This document shows, piece by piece, positions 8,011-14,193 of a stretch of DNA of 28,037 nt. Origin of the DNA: a virus; the IMG/VR virus record IMGVR_UViG_3300045999_002802, positions 1 to 28,037 of that record, one strand, 5' to 3'. Position numbers and translations under genes: made by a program. Under the pieces are notes generated by a model. It was not told the DNA's origin, made no database searches, and saw only the letters and a list, made by a program, of their open reading frames with translations. Position 1 is the stretch's first letter. Each line of letters starts with the position of its first letter.

Positions 8011-8210
8011 CAGACCGACAGACACCAGCACATGTAGCGCAGCGCAAGCAAATCGCGGTAATGAACCTTGACCAGTGCATGATCGAATATTCCCAGAAAG
8101 GGCTGAACCCGCAGTACATAGCAATGTTAGAAGAACGGCTTGATGATCTGCAAAAACAGTTTACAGCAAGCCGCTTAGGAAACACTTGGCAGCATTGCGA
8201 TTTAAACTAA
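8007..8210 (+). CDS. Hypothetical protein (67 aa)
   Basis: The ATG at 8007 overlaps the preceding stop (ATGA) and has AAGGAG seven bases upstream, so it is preferred to the longer GTG frame at 7980. The helical protein includes QKGLNPQYIAMLEERLDDLQ. No recognisable domain; possibly a small protein-binding factor. Confidence 0.6.
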   Translation: MTDRQTPAHVAQRKQIAVMNLDQCMIEYSQKGLNPQYIAMLEERLDDLQKQFTASRLGNTWQHCDLN

Positions 8211-8247
8211 CCAACGGCCAAGGACGGCCACACACTGAGGATAAACC
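8208..8247 (+). repeat. Leader repeat copy 2 (CGGCCAAGGACGGCC)
   Basis: Second copy of the leader found at 7726-7770: CCAACGGCCAAGGACGGCCA, then CTGAGGATAAACC and the ATG at 8248. The GGCC pair and the GAGGATAA ribosome site are conserved, while spacing and flanks have drifted. Confidence 0.65.
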
Positions 8248-8547
8248 ATGAACGATAAAGCAATAACCGCCACCAGCTTAAGAATGCCTGATGGCCTGCT
8301 TAGATTGGTCACAAAGGCAGCTCACAAGTGTGAGCTATCCCGAACCGCGTACATCACACAGGCTCTGCAATCGGCTGTAGCGCATGATCTGCCCGACTTT
8401 GAATACAAGCAGGCATGGGAAACGCTTCAGGACATTTACGACACACTCTTGCCTGACATTGACAAGGACGGCAACCCTGACAAAGACATGATGCTAGTTG
8501 CAGTTCTTGATATTTTCTTTCCACAACTTAAAGGTAACAGATTATGA
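8248..8547 (+). CDS. Ribbon-helix-helix (Arc/CopG-like) DNA-binding protein
   Basis: 99 aa. Residues about 9-45 fit a ribbon-helix-helix: a short basic strand (TSLRMPDGLLRLVTKAA) followed by CELSRTAYITQALQSAVA. The rest is an acidic helical tail (DIDKDGNPDKDMM) that may bring partners together. RHH proteins bind tandem short half-sites as dimers of dimers, so the three TGCAATA half-sites at 7448-7473 upstream of this cluster are an attractive target, by inference. The repeated leader precedes it. Confidence 0.75.
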   Translation: MNDKAITATSLRMPDGLLRLVTKAAHKCELSRTAYITQALQSAVAHDLPDFEYKQAWETLQDIYDTLLPDIDKDGNPDKDMMLVAVLDIFFPQLKGNRL

Positions 8548-8630
8548 CCCGCGCCCAGAAGATCGACCTGCTCTGTGCTGTTGCCACTTGCATCCTGTGT
8601 GCTGGGATGTTTATCCTCCTGTTCCTTTAA
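8544..8630 (+). CDS. 28-aa single-span membrane peptide
   Basis: ATG at 8544 overlapping the previous stop (ATGA), TAA at 8628-8630. The peptide MTRAQKIDLLCAVATCILCA continues with GMFILLFL: a basic start and one hydrophobic span. The coupling junction supports translation. It converges on NinG with a 4-nt overlap of the stop codons. Function unknown; small phage membrane peptides can alter membrane physiology or exclude other phages. Confidence 0.55.
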   Translation: MTRAQKIDLLCAVATCILCAGMFILLFL

Positions 8631-9196
8631 TCTGCTGGCTGGCGGGTTTTCAACTCTGCCAGCTTTGCTTTGTACTCTGCCTTGATCCTCTTGGCATCCT
8701 CAATCGTAAAACGCGCCTCTGAATTGTCGCATTCAATCCTGTCCACTTCTGCCTGTCCTATTCTGTTCAGCAACTCACGCCTGTAGTTGATCAGGTTGCC
8801 CGACAGGTGGTTATTGCATGTGGCGCACTGGAGCCAGACTTGAGCCTCATCAAACCGCAGTTGTGGTGCAGCCTTTCGGGTTCGATAGTGACCCGCGTGA
8901 TACTGAATATCTTGCTTGTTCGTGCCGCACGAAATGCAACCCAGCCCATGATCTCTTGCCCTGATGTATTGATTGAAGGCTGTCTGAGCCTCTGTGAGCC
9001 ATTCTGTTTTTGTCTTGATACAATCCTTGCGGGTCTTGGTTTCTGCCTTGTGTTGACGCTCTCTGGCCTGTGTAGCTTTGTCCATGCCGTGACCAGCCAT
9101 GCAATCCAGTGTGCAAAATCCTTTTGCTTGCCACTTGTCTGACAGCTTTGTTGTTGGCAGTGGTGTTCTGCATGACTGTCGGCGGCACTTTCTCAT
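8627..9196 (-). CDS. ninG: NinG/Rap-type recombination protein
   Basis: 189 aa. Zinc-binding cysteines lie near the N-terminus (RKCRRQSC) and the core fits the NinG family (lambda Rap, a Holliday-junction/D-loop nuclease): FNQYIRARDHGLGCISCGT, YHAGHYRTRKAAPQLRFDE and QCATCNNHLSGN, an HNH-like Cys/His arrangement. The C-terminal helix is rich in lysine and glutamate. It is the last gene of the leftward early transcript, as NinG lies late in the lambda nin region. AGGG is positioned upstream of ATG 9196. Confidence 0.9.
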   Translation of the reverse strand: MRKCRRQSCRTPLPTTKLSDKWQAKGFCTLDCMAGHGMDKATQARERQHKAETKTRKDCIKTKTEWLTEAQTAFNQYIRARDHGLGCISCGTNKQDIQYHAGHYRTRKAAPQLRFDEAQVWLQCATCNNHLSGNLINYRRELLNRIGQAEVDRIECDNSEARFTIEDAKRIKAEYKAKLAELKTRQPAD

Positions 9197-9208
9197 TTTA
9201 AGCCCTGC

Positions 9209-10258
9209 TTAATTGTGTACAAGGTGACCGCCAACATATTCATGCGAATAAGAAAATACCTTTCTTGATAACCATTTAACATTATTGTTAACAGGGTCAT
9301 TGCGCTCAATCATATTTTTGCTTGTTGGTTTCCATAGTGGAGAATTGTTGCGGTACTCTCCCATTCTTGGATGTGCTGTTTTGCTGAAGTATCTAAAACC
9401 CTGTTGCTTGTGTATTTCAGCAACCGCATCACTAAGCCTAACGCCTATTCCTAACCCTTGATAATCTGGAAGTACCACTGTTCTATGCCCCCTGTAAGCA
9501 TTTTTAACAGTGCCTGATGGGTATGCTATTGCGGAGGCAAATCCAACAACATTTGATCCCCAAGTGCAGAGCCAATGCTTTGCACTTTTATTGATGTCGT
9601 CTGTGAGATAGTGATGCTTGCTGAAGATTGACCACGACTCGACCCCACAAGGAAATATTTCCAAGTCAATTTGCTGTCGCCTAGCCGACCCCCTGTATGA
9701 CAACTTTTGTGTCAATGTATCGTATACCCAGTCAGGCTGTAACCAATCAATAATGTCGTAATGGCATGAAGCAAAAACTACATTCCTCAAGCCATATTGT
9801 TTTGCATATCGGTTGACTGCATTGGCGCACGACATTGCTACTGGCCTGTCTATTACGCTGGTAAATTCATCCACAATAGCACCAGACTTTAACTGCATTG
9901 CCAAATCAGCACGATATTTTTCACCAGTTGATAGGGCGTGATATGGCCTTAGCCACGCAGGTATGCTGTTTAAGCCGACTGCGGCCAACCTGCTTTGCGC
10001 CTCATCAGCAGTTTTAAAATGCGATGCTATGCACTTTTGGGAATCCCATTCAAACTTTGATTCATTGCCAAACTTTTGAAGCAAGGTAGATTTGCCACTA
10101 CCTGATGATCCAACAATCAATCCAATATTAAAATCATTGTTAACATGGAAGTCACTGATCTTTGTTTCTGTTGTTCCGTTAAACTGATAATCAAAAGCCC
10201 TGCATATTTCTTTCGTTATTTGATCTTCACTTACCGAAACGCGCAAAGTAGTTTCCAT
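9209..10258 (-). CDS. ABC-type ATPase fused to GNAT acetyltransferase (COG2401-like)
   Basis: 349 aa from ATG 10258, which has AAGGG upstream and lies 5 bases after the previous stop; the longer open frame to 10501 runs antiparallel-free through the neighbour and is not credible. ATPase half: Walker A GSSGSGKST (50-58), ABC signature LSTGEKYRADLA (109-120), Walker B GAIVDEF (126-132) with the D-loop, and switch His166 in FASCHYDIIDWLQPD. GNAT half from about 200: VVLPDYQGLGIGVRLSDAVA (261-280) with the QGLGIG acetyl-CoA loop. No membrane segment, so it is not a transporter. The fusion is known from cellular genomes; substrate unknown. Confidence 0.85.
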   Translation of the reverse strand: METTLRVSVSEDQITKEICRAFDYQFNGTTETKISDFHVNNDFNIGLIVGSSGSGKSTLLQKFGNESKFEWDSQKCIASHFKTADEAQSRLAAVGLNSIPAWLRPYHALSTGEKYRADLAMQLKSGAIVDEFTSVIDRPVAMSCANAVNRYAKQYGLRNVVFASCHYDIIDWLQPDWVYDTLTQKLSYRGSARRQQIDLEIFPCGVESWSIFSKHHYLTDDINKSAKHWLCTWGSNVVGFASAIAYPSGTVKNAYRGHRTVVLPDYQGLGIGVRLSDAVAEIHKQQGFRYFSKTAHPRMGEYRNNSPLWKPTSKNMIERNDPVNNNVKWLSRKVFSYSHEYVGGHLVHN

Positions 10259-10262
10259 GTTT

Positions 10263-10685
10263 TTACCCTTTTTCCTTACTAGGCCACAAAGGCAACGTGA
10301 TCCCGTGATGACCTGCGAACCGGCTGTGAATAACTTCATAAACTTGATTATATTCTGGCCTGTATGCCTCAGTTGTAGATTGCTTCCCGATAATGGCCTC
10401 CTGCACTGGTCGCCAGATGTTCTCCTTAACCGTGTCTTTACTCCACGGGATAGTCCACTGCTTACCAGTTGGCAGGTTGACCACCATCTCAAGCCCTGCA
10501 TCGTTTAATGCTTCTGCTACCCATTTGCACCACAAGTGCAGCGCATCGTTTTGAGCATCAGTGCGCTGTTGACCAGTTGAACACTTAAAGCTAACCCACT
10601 TGTGCTTCCGATAAAGCTCGGCAGCGTGAGCCAAGAAGCCTCCGAGTTTACTGTCAGAGTTGACTATCCACTGCTCACCACTCAT
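10263..10685 (-). CDS. Possible NinB-like recombination protein (140 aa)
   Basis: The ATG at 10685 overlaps the upstream stop as ATGA; a second ATG lies two codons earlier. Motifs: GQQRTDAQNDALHLWCKWVA, ALNDAGLEMVVN, IPWSKDTVKENIWRPVQEAI and EVYEVIHSRFAGHHG. This is a common phage protein of the early recombination region. The RTDAQN opening, size and position between P and NinG recall lambda NinB (Orf, a recombination mediator), but sequence similarity to NinB itself is weak as far as I can see. The assignment is tentative. Confidence 0.5.
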   Translation of the reverse strand: MSGEQWIVNSDSKLGGFLAHAAELYRKHKWVSFKCSTGQQRTDAQNDALHLWCKWVAEALNDAGLEMVVNLPTGKQWTIPWSKDTVKENIWRPVQEAIIGKQSTTEAYRPEYNQVYEVIHSRFAGHHGITLPLWPSKEKG

Positions 10686-10870
10686 AACCAATACTCTGCA
10701 ATGCGCTTGCCGTTGATCCTGATCAGTTGAGACTTGACCTCATGCCCAACGTCCCGCAGCTCCTGCACCCTTGCTGCCAATCTAAAGCAGGCGAACAGGT
10801 TCAGTGCTTCGAGCGATGTGATCTTGTTGCCTTTCTCAAGGTATTTCAGTATCTGCTGTGTCTGTGTCAT
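10682..10870 (-). CDS. Small helix-turn-helix protein (62 aa)
   Basis: The protein begins MTQTQQILKYLEKGNKITSL and continues with EALNLFACFRLAARVQELRD, then GHEVKSQ and RIAEYWL. It fits the small phage winged-HTH family in which an HTH is followed by a short wing (HTH_39-like). AGGAG lies seven bases before ATG 10870. It overlaps the DUF551-like gene by 35 nt and the next gene by 4 nt. Probably a DNA-binding accessory protein. Confidence 0.7.
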   Translation of the reverse strand: MTQTQQILKYLEKGNKITSLEALNLFACFRLAARVQELRDVGHEVKSQLIRINGKRIAEYWL

Positions 10871-11096
10871 GTTGTTCTCCTGTGTTTAATGTAAAAGCCG
10901 ATTTTCTTGTTTTAACTTTTAGAACTGGCGGGTACATCCAGTGTGTGTATTCCATCTGCGAATTACCGAACTTACCATCTTGGTAAACTACAGCAGCAAA
11001 ATAGTCAGGACGATCATCTGAATCAATCGCAGCAGCACAAACAAAAACCATCCGCTGATTATCTGGCAATTCTTTTTTTATCACTTTCCACGACAT
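10836..11096 (-). CDS. DUF551-like protein (86 aa)
   Basis: The N-terminal WKVIKKELPDNQRMVFVCAA and the later MEYTHWMYPP match the layout of DUF551 (W-x-LP-x(n)-VLV ... THWMPLP). The C-terminal 25 residues are a hydrophilic tail that overlaps the start of the HTH gene. DUF551 proteins are widespread in phage early operons; their function is unknown. Confidence 0.6.
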   Translation of the reverse strand: MSWKVIKKELPDNQRMVFVCAAAIDSDDRPDYFAAVVYQDGKFGNSQMEYTHWMYPPVLKVKTRKSAFTLNTGEQHDTDTADTEIP

Positions 11097-11110
11097 GATT
11101 GTTGTCCAGT

Positions 11111-11725
11111 TTATATTCCTAGGCTTCCGCGTAATTGCGACATCCGATCTTGATTTTCTTCTGGCGTTAAAATAACCGTAACTTTCTCAGGCAGTGCTTC
11201 CATCATTGGTGCGTCCAGCTTTTCGCCTTGCATTACTCGATCACAGTAACCAGCGTAAAAGGTTTTGAAGCGAGAATAAATTTGATCTTCAGCAAATGTC
11301 GCCAGCTCAAACCACCCAGTAGCCTTGCCAGCATGGTAGACAGCAGGATGTGACCACTTGTGCTTGGCTTTGGGACTGGGAGCCATGCAAGCCTCAATGT
11401 ATGCTTTCTTGACTTCTGGCAAACCAAAATCTTCAGGCTTCGGTTTGCAAAGCTCACGGAATATCGGCAGAGTAAAATAACCTGTATGGCTTAAAGCCTT
11501 AGATAATCCAACCTTAATTTGCCGATCACTCAGGTCTGACAAGCCTCGCGCCCATGTTTGGTAAACCTCTGGTGTCGGGTTGTTCAACAATCCCATCCTC
11601 GAAAGCTCCTGTAAAGCTGCCTTCAAAAACTGAGTCGTCAAAGTCTGATCCGAATGCTTGGTCTGCTGCGATTGCTGCTTTATCTCTGGTGTCACGTTGT
11701 TTAACAATTCTGCTGCTGATTTCAT
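11111..11725 (-). CDS. Replication protein P-like (helicase loader)
   Basis: 204 aa. Features of the lambda P family: helical N-terminus (FLKAALQELSRMGLL), ARGLSDLSDRQIKVGLSKAL, GYFTLPIFRELCKP, then LPEVKKAYIEAC, HKWSHPAVYHAGKATGWFEL and a C-terminal helix with CDRVMQGE. Lambda P brings host DnaB helicase to the O-origin complex. ATG 11725 has AGGAG nine bases upstream, so the long (200-nt) out-of-frame overlap with the O-like gene looks real. Confidence 0.8.
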   Translation of the reverse strand: MKSAAELLNNVTPEIKQQSQQTKHSDQTLTTQFLKAALQELSRMGLLNNPTPEVYQTWARGLSDLSDRQIKVGLSKALSHTGYFTLPIFRELCKPKPEDFGLPEVKKAYIEACMAPSPKAKHKWSHPAVYHAGKATGWFELATFAEDQIYSRFKTFYAGYCDRVMQGEKLDAPMMEALPEKVTVILTPEENQDRMSQLRGSLGI

Positions 11726-12416
11726 CTTCCCATCTCCTGTTTTTAAGCCATCGTTCTACGTGTTGAAAAGGCGCAAAGAATGATCCGTTTGCGTCCTGCA
11801 TACGCTTTACTGATAACTGTCTTTCAGCGGATGCGAGTATTAAATTAAATAACTGTTGATCAGGATTAATCCTGTTGAACTGTGCGAGTGCATTTTTCTT
11901 ACTGCCCTTTTCTCCATAAGAAGGATCAAAAGAGTTCCACAAAATTTCAAAACAAGCGAGCGACTGCGAGCGACTGTTGTTTTCCTTTCCCCTTCCCTGT
12001 TCCTTTCCCTGTTCCTTTCCTTTCCTTTCCTGTAGTGAGTCATCCGTGAATTGTGTATGAATACTCACTGAGTTTTCAGTGATATCAACTAAGTCCTTGA
12101 TTTTGCTTTTAGTTGGCCTGTTGATTACTTGATGCTTTAAAAAGTTAATGACATAGCCATAACTTTTGCCATCTAAGCCCGTGTGCAGAGAAATGTACTT
12201 AATTTGTGATAGCTGCATGAGCATTGTATGAATGCTCACTGAGGTTTCATTGAATGGGAAAACAGCGCCTTTTAATATTGCAGGGCTGGCTTTGAAGTAG
12301 CCTTGATCATCGGACTGGTTTAACAAGCCGATGGCTAAAAGCCTTGTCTCTGGAGGTAATTCTGCAAGCTCTTCATTAAGCCAAAATTCCGGCTTTACAG
12401 TTCTAATTCTAGGCAT
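11526..12416 (-). CDS. Replication protein O-like (origin-binding initiator)
   Basis: 296 aa. The N-terminal winged-helix domain begins MPRIRTVKPEFWLNEELAEL and continues through DDQGYFKASPAILKG. A charged linker (ERKGKEQGKEQGRGKENN, about 130-147) is followed by a second domain with FEILWNSFDPSYGEKGSKKN, FAPFQHVERWLKNRRWEDE and an acidic 60-residue tail. Such proteins bind iterons inside their own gene and recruit the helicase loader; the linker DNA holds repeats at 11956-12031. The ribosome site is weak (GGA). The tail is the part overlapping the P-like gene. Confidence 0.8.
   Translation of the reverse strand: MPRIRTVKPEFWLNEELAELPPETRLLAIGLLNQSDDQGYFKASPAILKGAVFPFNETSVSIHTMLMQLSQIKYISLHTGLDGKSYGYVINFLKHQVINRPTKSKIKDLVDITENSVSIHTQFTDDSLQERKGKEQGKEQGRGKENNSRSQSLACFEILWNSFDPSYGEKGSKKNALAQFNRINPDQQLFNLILASAERQLSVKRMQDANGSFFAPFQHVERWLKNRRWEDEISSRIVKQRDTRDKAAIAADQAFGSDFDDSVFEGSFTGAFEDGIVEQPDTRGLPNMGARLVRPE
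11956..12031. repeat. Candidate replication origin: direct repeats and polypyrimidine tract inside the O-like gene
   Basis: GCGAGCGACT is repeated in tandem at 11956-11965 and 11966-11975. Next comes a pyrimidine-only plus strand broken by a few Gs (11980-12031), including a tandem 12-mer CCCTGTTCCTTT at 11995-12006 and 12007-12018 and then TTTCC repeats. Lambda ori lies in the same place, in the middle of O as iterons plus an easily opened tract. Whether this is the origin is inference. Confidence 0.5.
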
Positions 12417-12424
12417 GGTATAAT
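12395..12424 (+). promoter_or_regulatory. Extended -10 promoter for an antisense RNA
   Basis: On the plus strand TGGTATAAT (12416-12424) is a perfect extended -10 (TGnTATAAT). A weak -35 (TTACAG, 12395-12400) sits 18 bp upstream. It overlaps the O-like start codon on the other strand and points towards a terminator only about 20 bp past the expected start site. Confidence 0.65.
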
Positions 12425-12430
12425 TCCAAC

Positions 12431-12490
12431 CTGTAATGTGTGTTGAAGCCGTATGAGTCCCGTCAGAAGGTCATGCGGCTTTGTTTTTTA
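12431..12490 (+). ncRNA. OOP-like antisense RNA (about 60 nt), predicted
   Basis: A transcript starting about 7 nt after the TATAAT at 12419-12424 would end at the hairpin and U tract at 12446-12489, giving roughly 58-60 nt with no ORF. Its 3' end is complementary to the last 20 nt of the ribbon-helix-helix gene, and its 5' part lies in the gap before the O-like gene. Lambda OOP RNA has the same geometry: antisense to the 3' end of cII, from a promoter just ahead of O. Position and signals are seen; the function is inferred. Confidence 0.6.
12446..12489 (+). terminator. Rho-independent terminator (plus strand)
   Basis: AAGCCGTATGA (12446-12456) pairs with TCATGCGGCTT (12471-12481) over 11 positions with one mismatch and a 14-nt loop, followed by TGTTTTTT. 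The U tract is present only on the plus strand, where there is no protein gene; on the minus strand the hairpin is followed by CAACACAC, so it is not a terminator for the early operon. Confidence 0.8.
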
Positions 12491-12629
12491 ACGCTTCCTC
12501 TGCAAGACAACTCAGCATGTTTGAAAAGCTGCGCTTTTCGCTCTCAGCCAGCAGCTTGATCTGTTCAATCAAATTTGCAGGTATTGTCACTGATATCTTC
12601 TTTGTGTTCATGTCGTAATTATCGCTCAT
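12471..12629 (-). CDS. Ribbon-helix-helix (Arc/CopG-like) regulator (52 aa)
   Basis: Start at ATG 12629 (AGAGGGTAGGATA upstream) rather than the longer frame to 12680. After MSDNYDMNTKK comes the RHH strand KISVTIPANLIEQIKLLAES, then EKRSFSNMLSCLAEEALKNK. Small RHH proteins act as dimeric repressors or activators. It occupies the position that cII has in lambda (between the first early gene and O), and its 3' end is covered by the predicted antisense RNA, so it may be the regulated switch. Confidence 0.75.
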   Translation of the reverse strand: MSDNYDMNTKKISVTIPANLIEQIKLLAESEKRSFSNMLSCLAEEALKNKAA

Positions 12630-12633
12630 TATC

Positions 12634-12948
12634 CTACCCTCTGCAACTTTGTTTTGGTCTCTCAAACACTCTGCCGTCAAACTGGGTCAGGTAAAGCCTG
12701 CCATTGCATTCCATCATCTTAAAATGACCGCTGGCATAAGCTCTGACTGGTGTAGCCAGATCAACGCCACGGCGCGGTAGGTAGACAGTGTAGATGTCGT
12801 ACCGAGTACCCTTATAAGCTGCCAGGCGACCAGTCGGCCTGTACTTGTCTGGCTGCATCGTGTTTAAACTAAGCCACGGGTCTTGCGCCTTGGTGTCCTC
12901 TGGTTCCAAACTGGCTGTCCAGTCTAAGTTGTAGCCTCGCTCTCTCAC
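12634..12948 (-). CDS. Hypothetical first early gene (104 aa)
   Basis: GTG start at 12948 with GAGGATATAAA upstream, nearly the same leader as the divergent gene at 13085. The protein is aromatic and basic: TGRLAAYKGTRYDIYTVYLP, RAYASGHFKMMECNGRLYLT. The stop lies 4 bp from the next start. It lies in the position of lambda cro but shows no HTH; I do not recognise the family. Confidence 0.65.
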   Translation of the reverse strand: MRERGYNLDWTASLEPEDTKAQDPWLSLNTMQPDKYRPTGRLAAYKGTRYDIYTVYLPRRGVDLATPVRAYASGHFKMMECNGRLYLTQFDGRVFERPKQSCRG

Positions 12949-12972
12949 TTTATATCCTCGATCTTGTTAATT

Positions 12973-13058
12973 GTTCGCTAATCAAAGCACACTATTTTAT
13001 CAAAGTAAACCTCATTTGTGCTTTACATAAGGCACAATAAGTGCTTAAATGTGCGAAC
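12973..13058. promoter_or_regulatory. Divergent early promoters with three 18-bp operators
   Basis: Three related 18-bp sites: O1 12973-12990 GTTCGCTAATCAAAGCAC; O2 13018-13035 GTGCTTTACATAAGGCAC; O3 13041-13058 GTGCTTAAATGTGCGAAC (O3 inverted matches the GTTCGC-N6-AAGCAC form of O1). Leftward promoter: -35 TTTACT (plus 13004-13009), 17 bp, -10 TTTGAT inside O1. Rightward promoter: -35 TTTACA (13022-13027, inside O2), 17 bp, -10 TTAAAT (13045-13050, inside O3). A protein on these sites would block both. Confidence 0.7.
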
Positions 13059-13084
13059 ACACAAACCAAAAAGAGGATATAACA

Positions 13085-13612
13085 ATGATACACAAAGAAA
13101 TCTGGCAAACCTTGTCTGCTATTGATTGCAGCCAGCATGTAGAAAAAAAGAACAACTTGACTTACCTAAGCTGGGCTTGGGCATGGTCAACTCTGATGGA
13201 GCATTACCCAGAAGCCACGTTTGAGTTTGACGAGCCAAAGGTTATGGCTGACGGCACGATGATGGTGTTCTGCACTGTCAGCATTCAAGAGTGCAGCCGC
13301 AAGATGTGGTTGCCAGTTATGGACTACAAGAACAAAGCCATCAGCAACCCCGACAGTTTTGCCGTTAATACGGCAATGATGCGTTGCCTGGTTAAGTGCT
13401 TGGCATTGTTTGGCCTCGCACATTATATCTACGCTGGTGAAGATGTTCCGCAATCTCACAAGCCTGACCGCAAACCTGATCCAATCTTGAGCCAGATGCT
13501 ACATGCCTGCACCAACATTGATGAGTTGAGAGCCGCTTGGAAGGCAATGACACCTGACCAGCGTGAAGCCCACGGTGATGTGCTGGCAGAAGTCAAAGAG
13601 AGGCTCGCATGA
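13085..13612 (+). CDS. Single-strand annealing protein (DUF1071/Sak3-like)
   Basis: 175 aa from ATG 13085 (AGAGGATATAACA upstream); the longer frame from 13049 runs into the operator and is unlikely. Hallmarks: IDCSQHVEKKNNLTYLSWAW near the N-terminus, FCTVSIQECSRKMWLPVMDY and then KAISNPDSFAVNTAMMRCLV with KCLALFGLAHYIYAGED, which match the DUF1071 family of phage recombinases. These anneal complementary single strands, working with a 5'-3' exonuclease. The YqaJ exonuclease follows directly with a 4-nt overlap, giving a two-component system. Confidence 0.88.
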   Translation: MIHKEIWQTLSAIDCSQHVEKKNNLTYLSWAWAWSTLMEHYPEATFEFDEPKVMADGTMMVFCTVSIQECSRKMWLPVMDYKNKAISNPDSFAVNTAMMRCLVKCLALFGLAHYIYAGEDVPQSHKPDRKPDPILSQMLHACTNIDELRAAWKAMTPDQREAHGDVLAEVKERLA

Positions 13613-14193
13613 GCCTTTCGCCTGATCGTGAAGGAAGGCTGACAGCAAGCGTTTTTGCTTCAGCCATAGGTGTTGGCTACGACTCCAGACAAAAGCTCTG
13701 GAGGCAGCTTACAGGCCGTGAGGAACGCTTTGCTGGCAATGACGCTACTCAGTGGGGAAGTGATAACGAGCATCACGCTATAACGGCCTATGAGGTCGCT
13801 ACAGGCGACATCGTGCAAAGTGCTGGTGGTAAGCAGGGTTTTGTTATAAGTCCTACCCATGACTGGCTAGGATGCACTCCTGACGGTTATGTCGGTAGTG
13901 ACATCGTTGTCGAGGCCAAATGCCCAGCATCAATGAATCTTTATGGCAGAGTGCCGGATAACTACATGCCGCAAGTTCAAGGCCAGATGTTTATCACTGG
14001 TCGCAAGCTGGCTCACTTTATTTGCTGGACACCAGAAGGCTTTGAAGTATGGGAAGTGCCGTTTGATGACCAATACTGGGATGAGTGCCTTGCGCTATTG
14101 TCCGACTTCTACAGTTTTTGGAAGTCAGACCAAGAACCCAAAAGACAGAAGAAACCAATTTTACCAACCGTTGAATACCGGAGATTGATATGA
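13609..14193 (+). CDS. YqaJ-type viral recombinase / lambda exonuclease-like nuclease
   Basis: 194 aa. PD-(D/E)xK nuclease core: WGSDNEHHAITAYE (E54), then LGCTPDGYVGSDIVVEAKCP with D92, E102 and K104, and the helix YMPQVQGQMFITGR. This is the family of lambda Exo, which degrades one strand from DNA ends to feed the annealing protein encoded just upstream. The ATG overlaps the preceding stop. All catalytic positions appear intact. Confidence 0.92.
   Translation: MSLSPDREGRLTASVFASAIGVGYDSRQKLWRQLTGREERFAGNDATQWGSDNEHHAITAYEVATGDIVQSAGGKQGFVISPTHDWLGCTPDGYVGSDIVVEAKCPASMNLYGRVPDNYMPQVQGQMFITGRKLAHFICWTPEGFEVWEVPFDDQYWDECLALLSDFYSFWKSDQEPKRQKKPILPTVEYRRLI

Noticed and set aside
8631-8680. Terminator for the plus-strand small-gene cluster (GCTGGC ... 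GCCAGC)
   Set aside because: Only six stem pairs with an 18-nt loop and a broken T run; it also lies within ninG coding sequence. Not convincing.
10259-10501. N-terminal extension of the ABC/GNAT protein to 10501
   Set aside because: It covers most of the NinB-like gene in another frame, while the ATG at 10258 has a good ribosome site just after that gene's stop.
12634-12948. Cro-like repressor at the first leftward gene
   Set aside because: Position fits, but no helix-turn-helix or other DNA-binding motif is visible.
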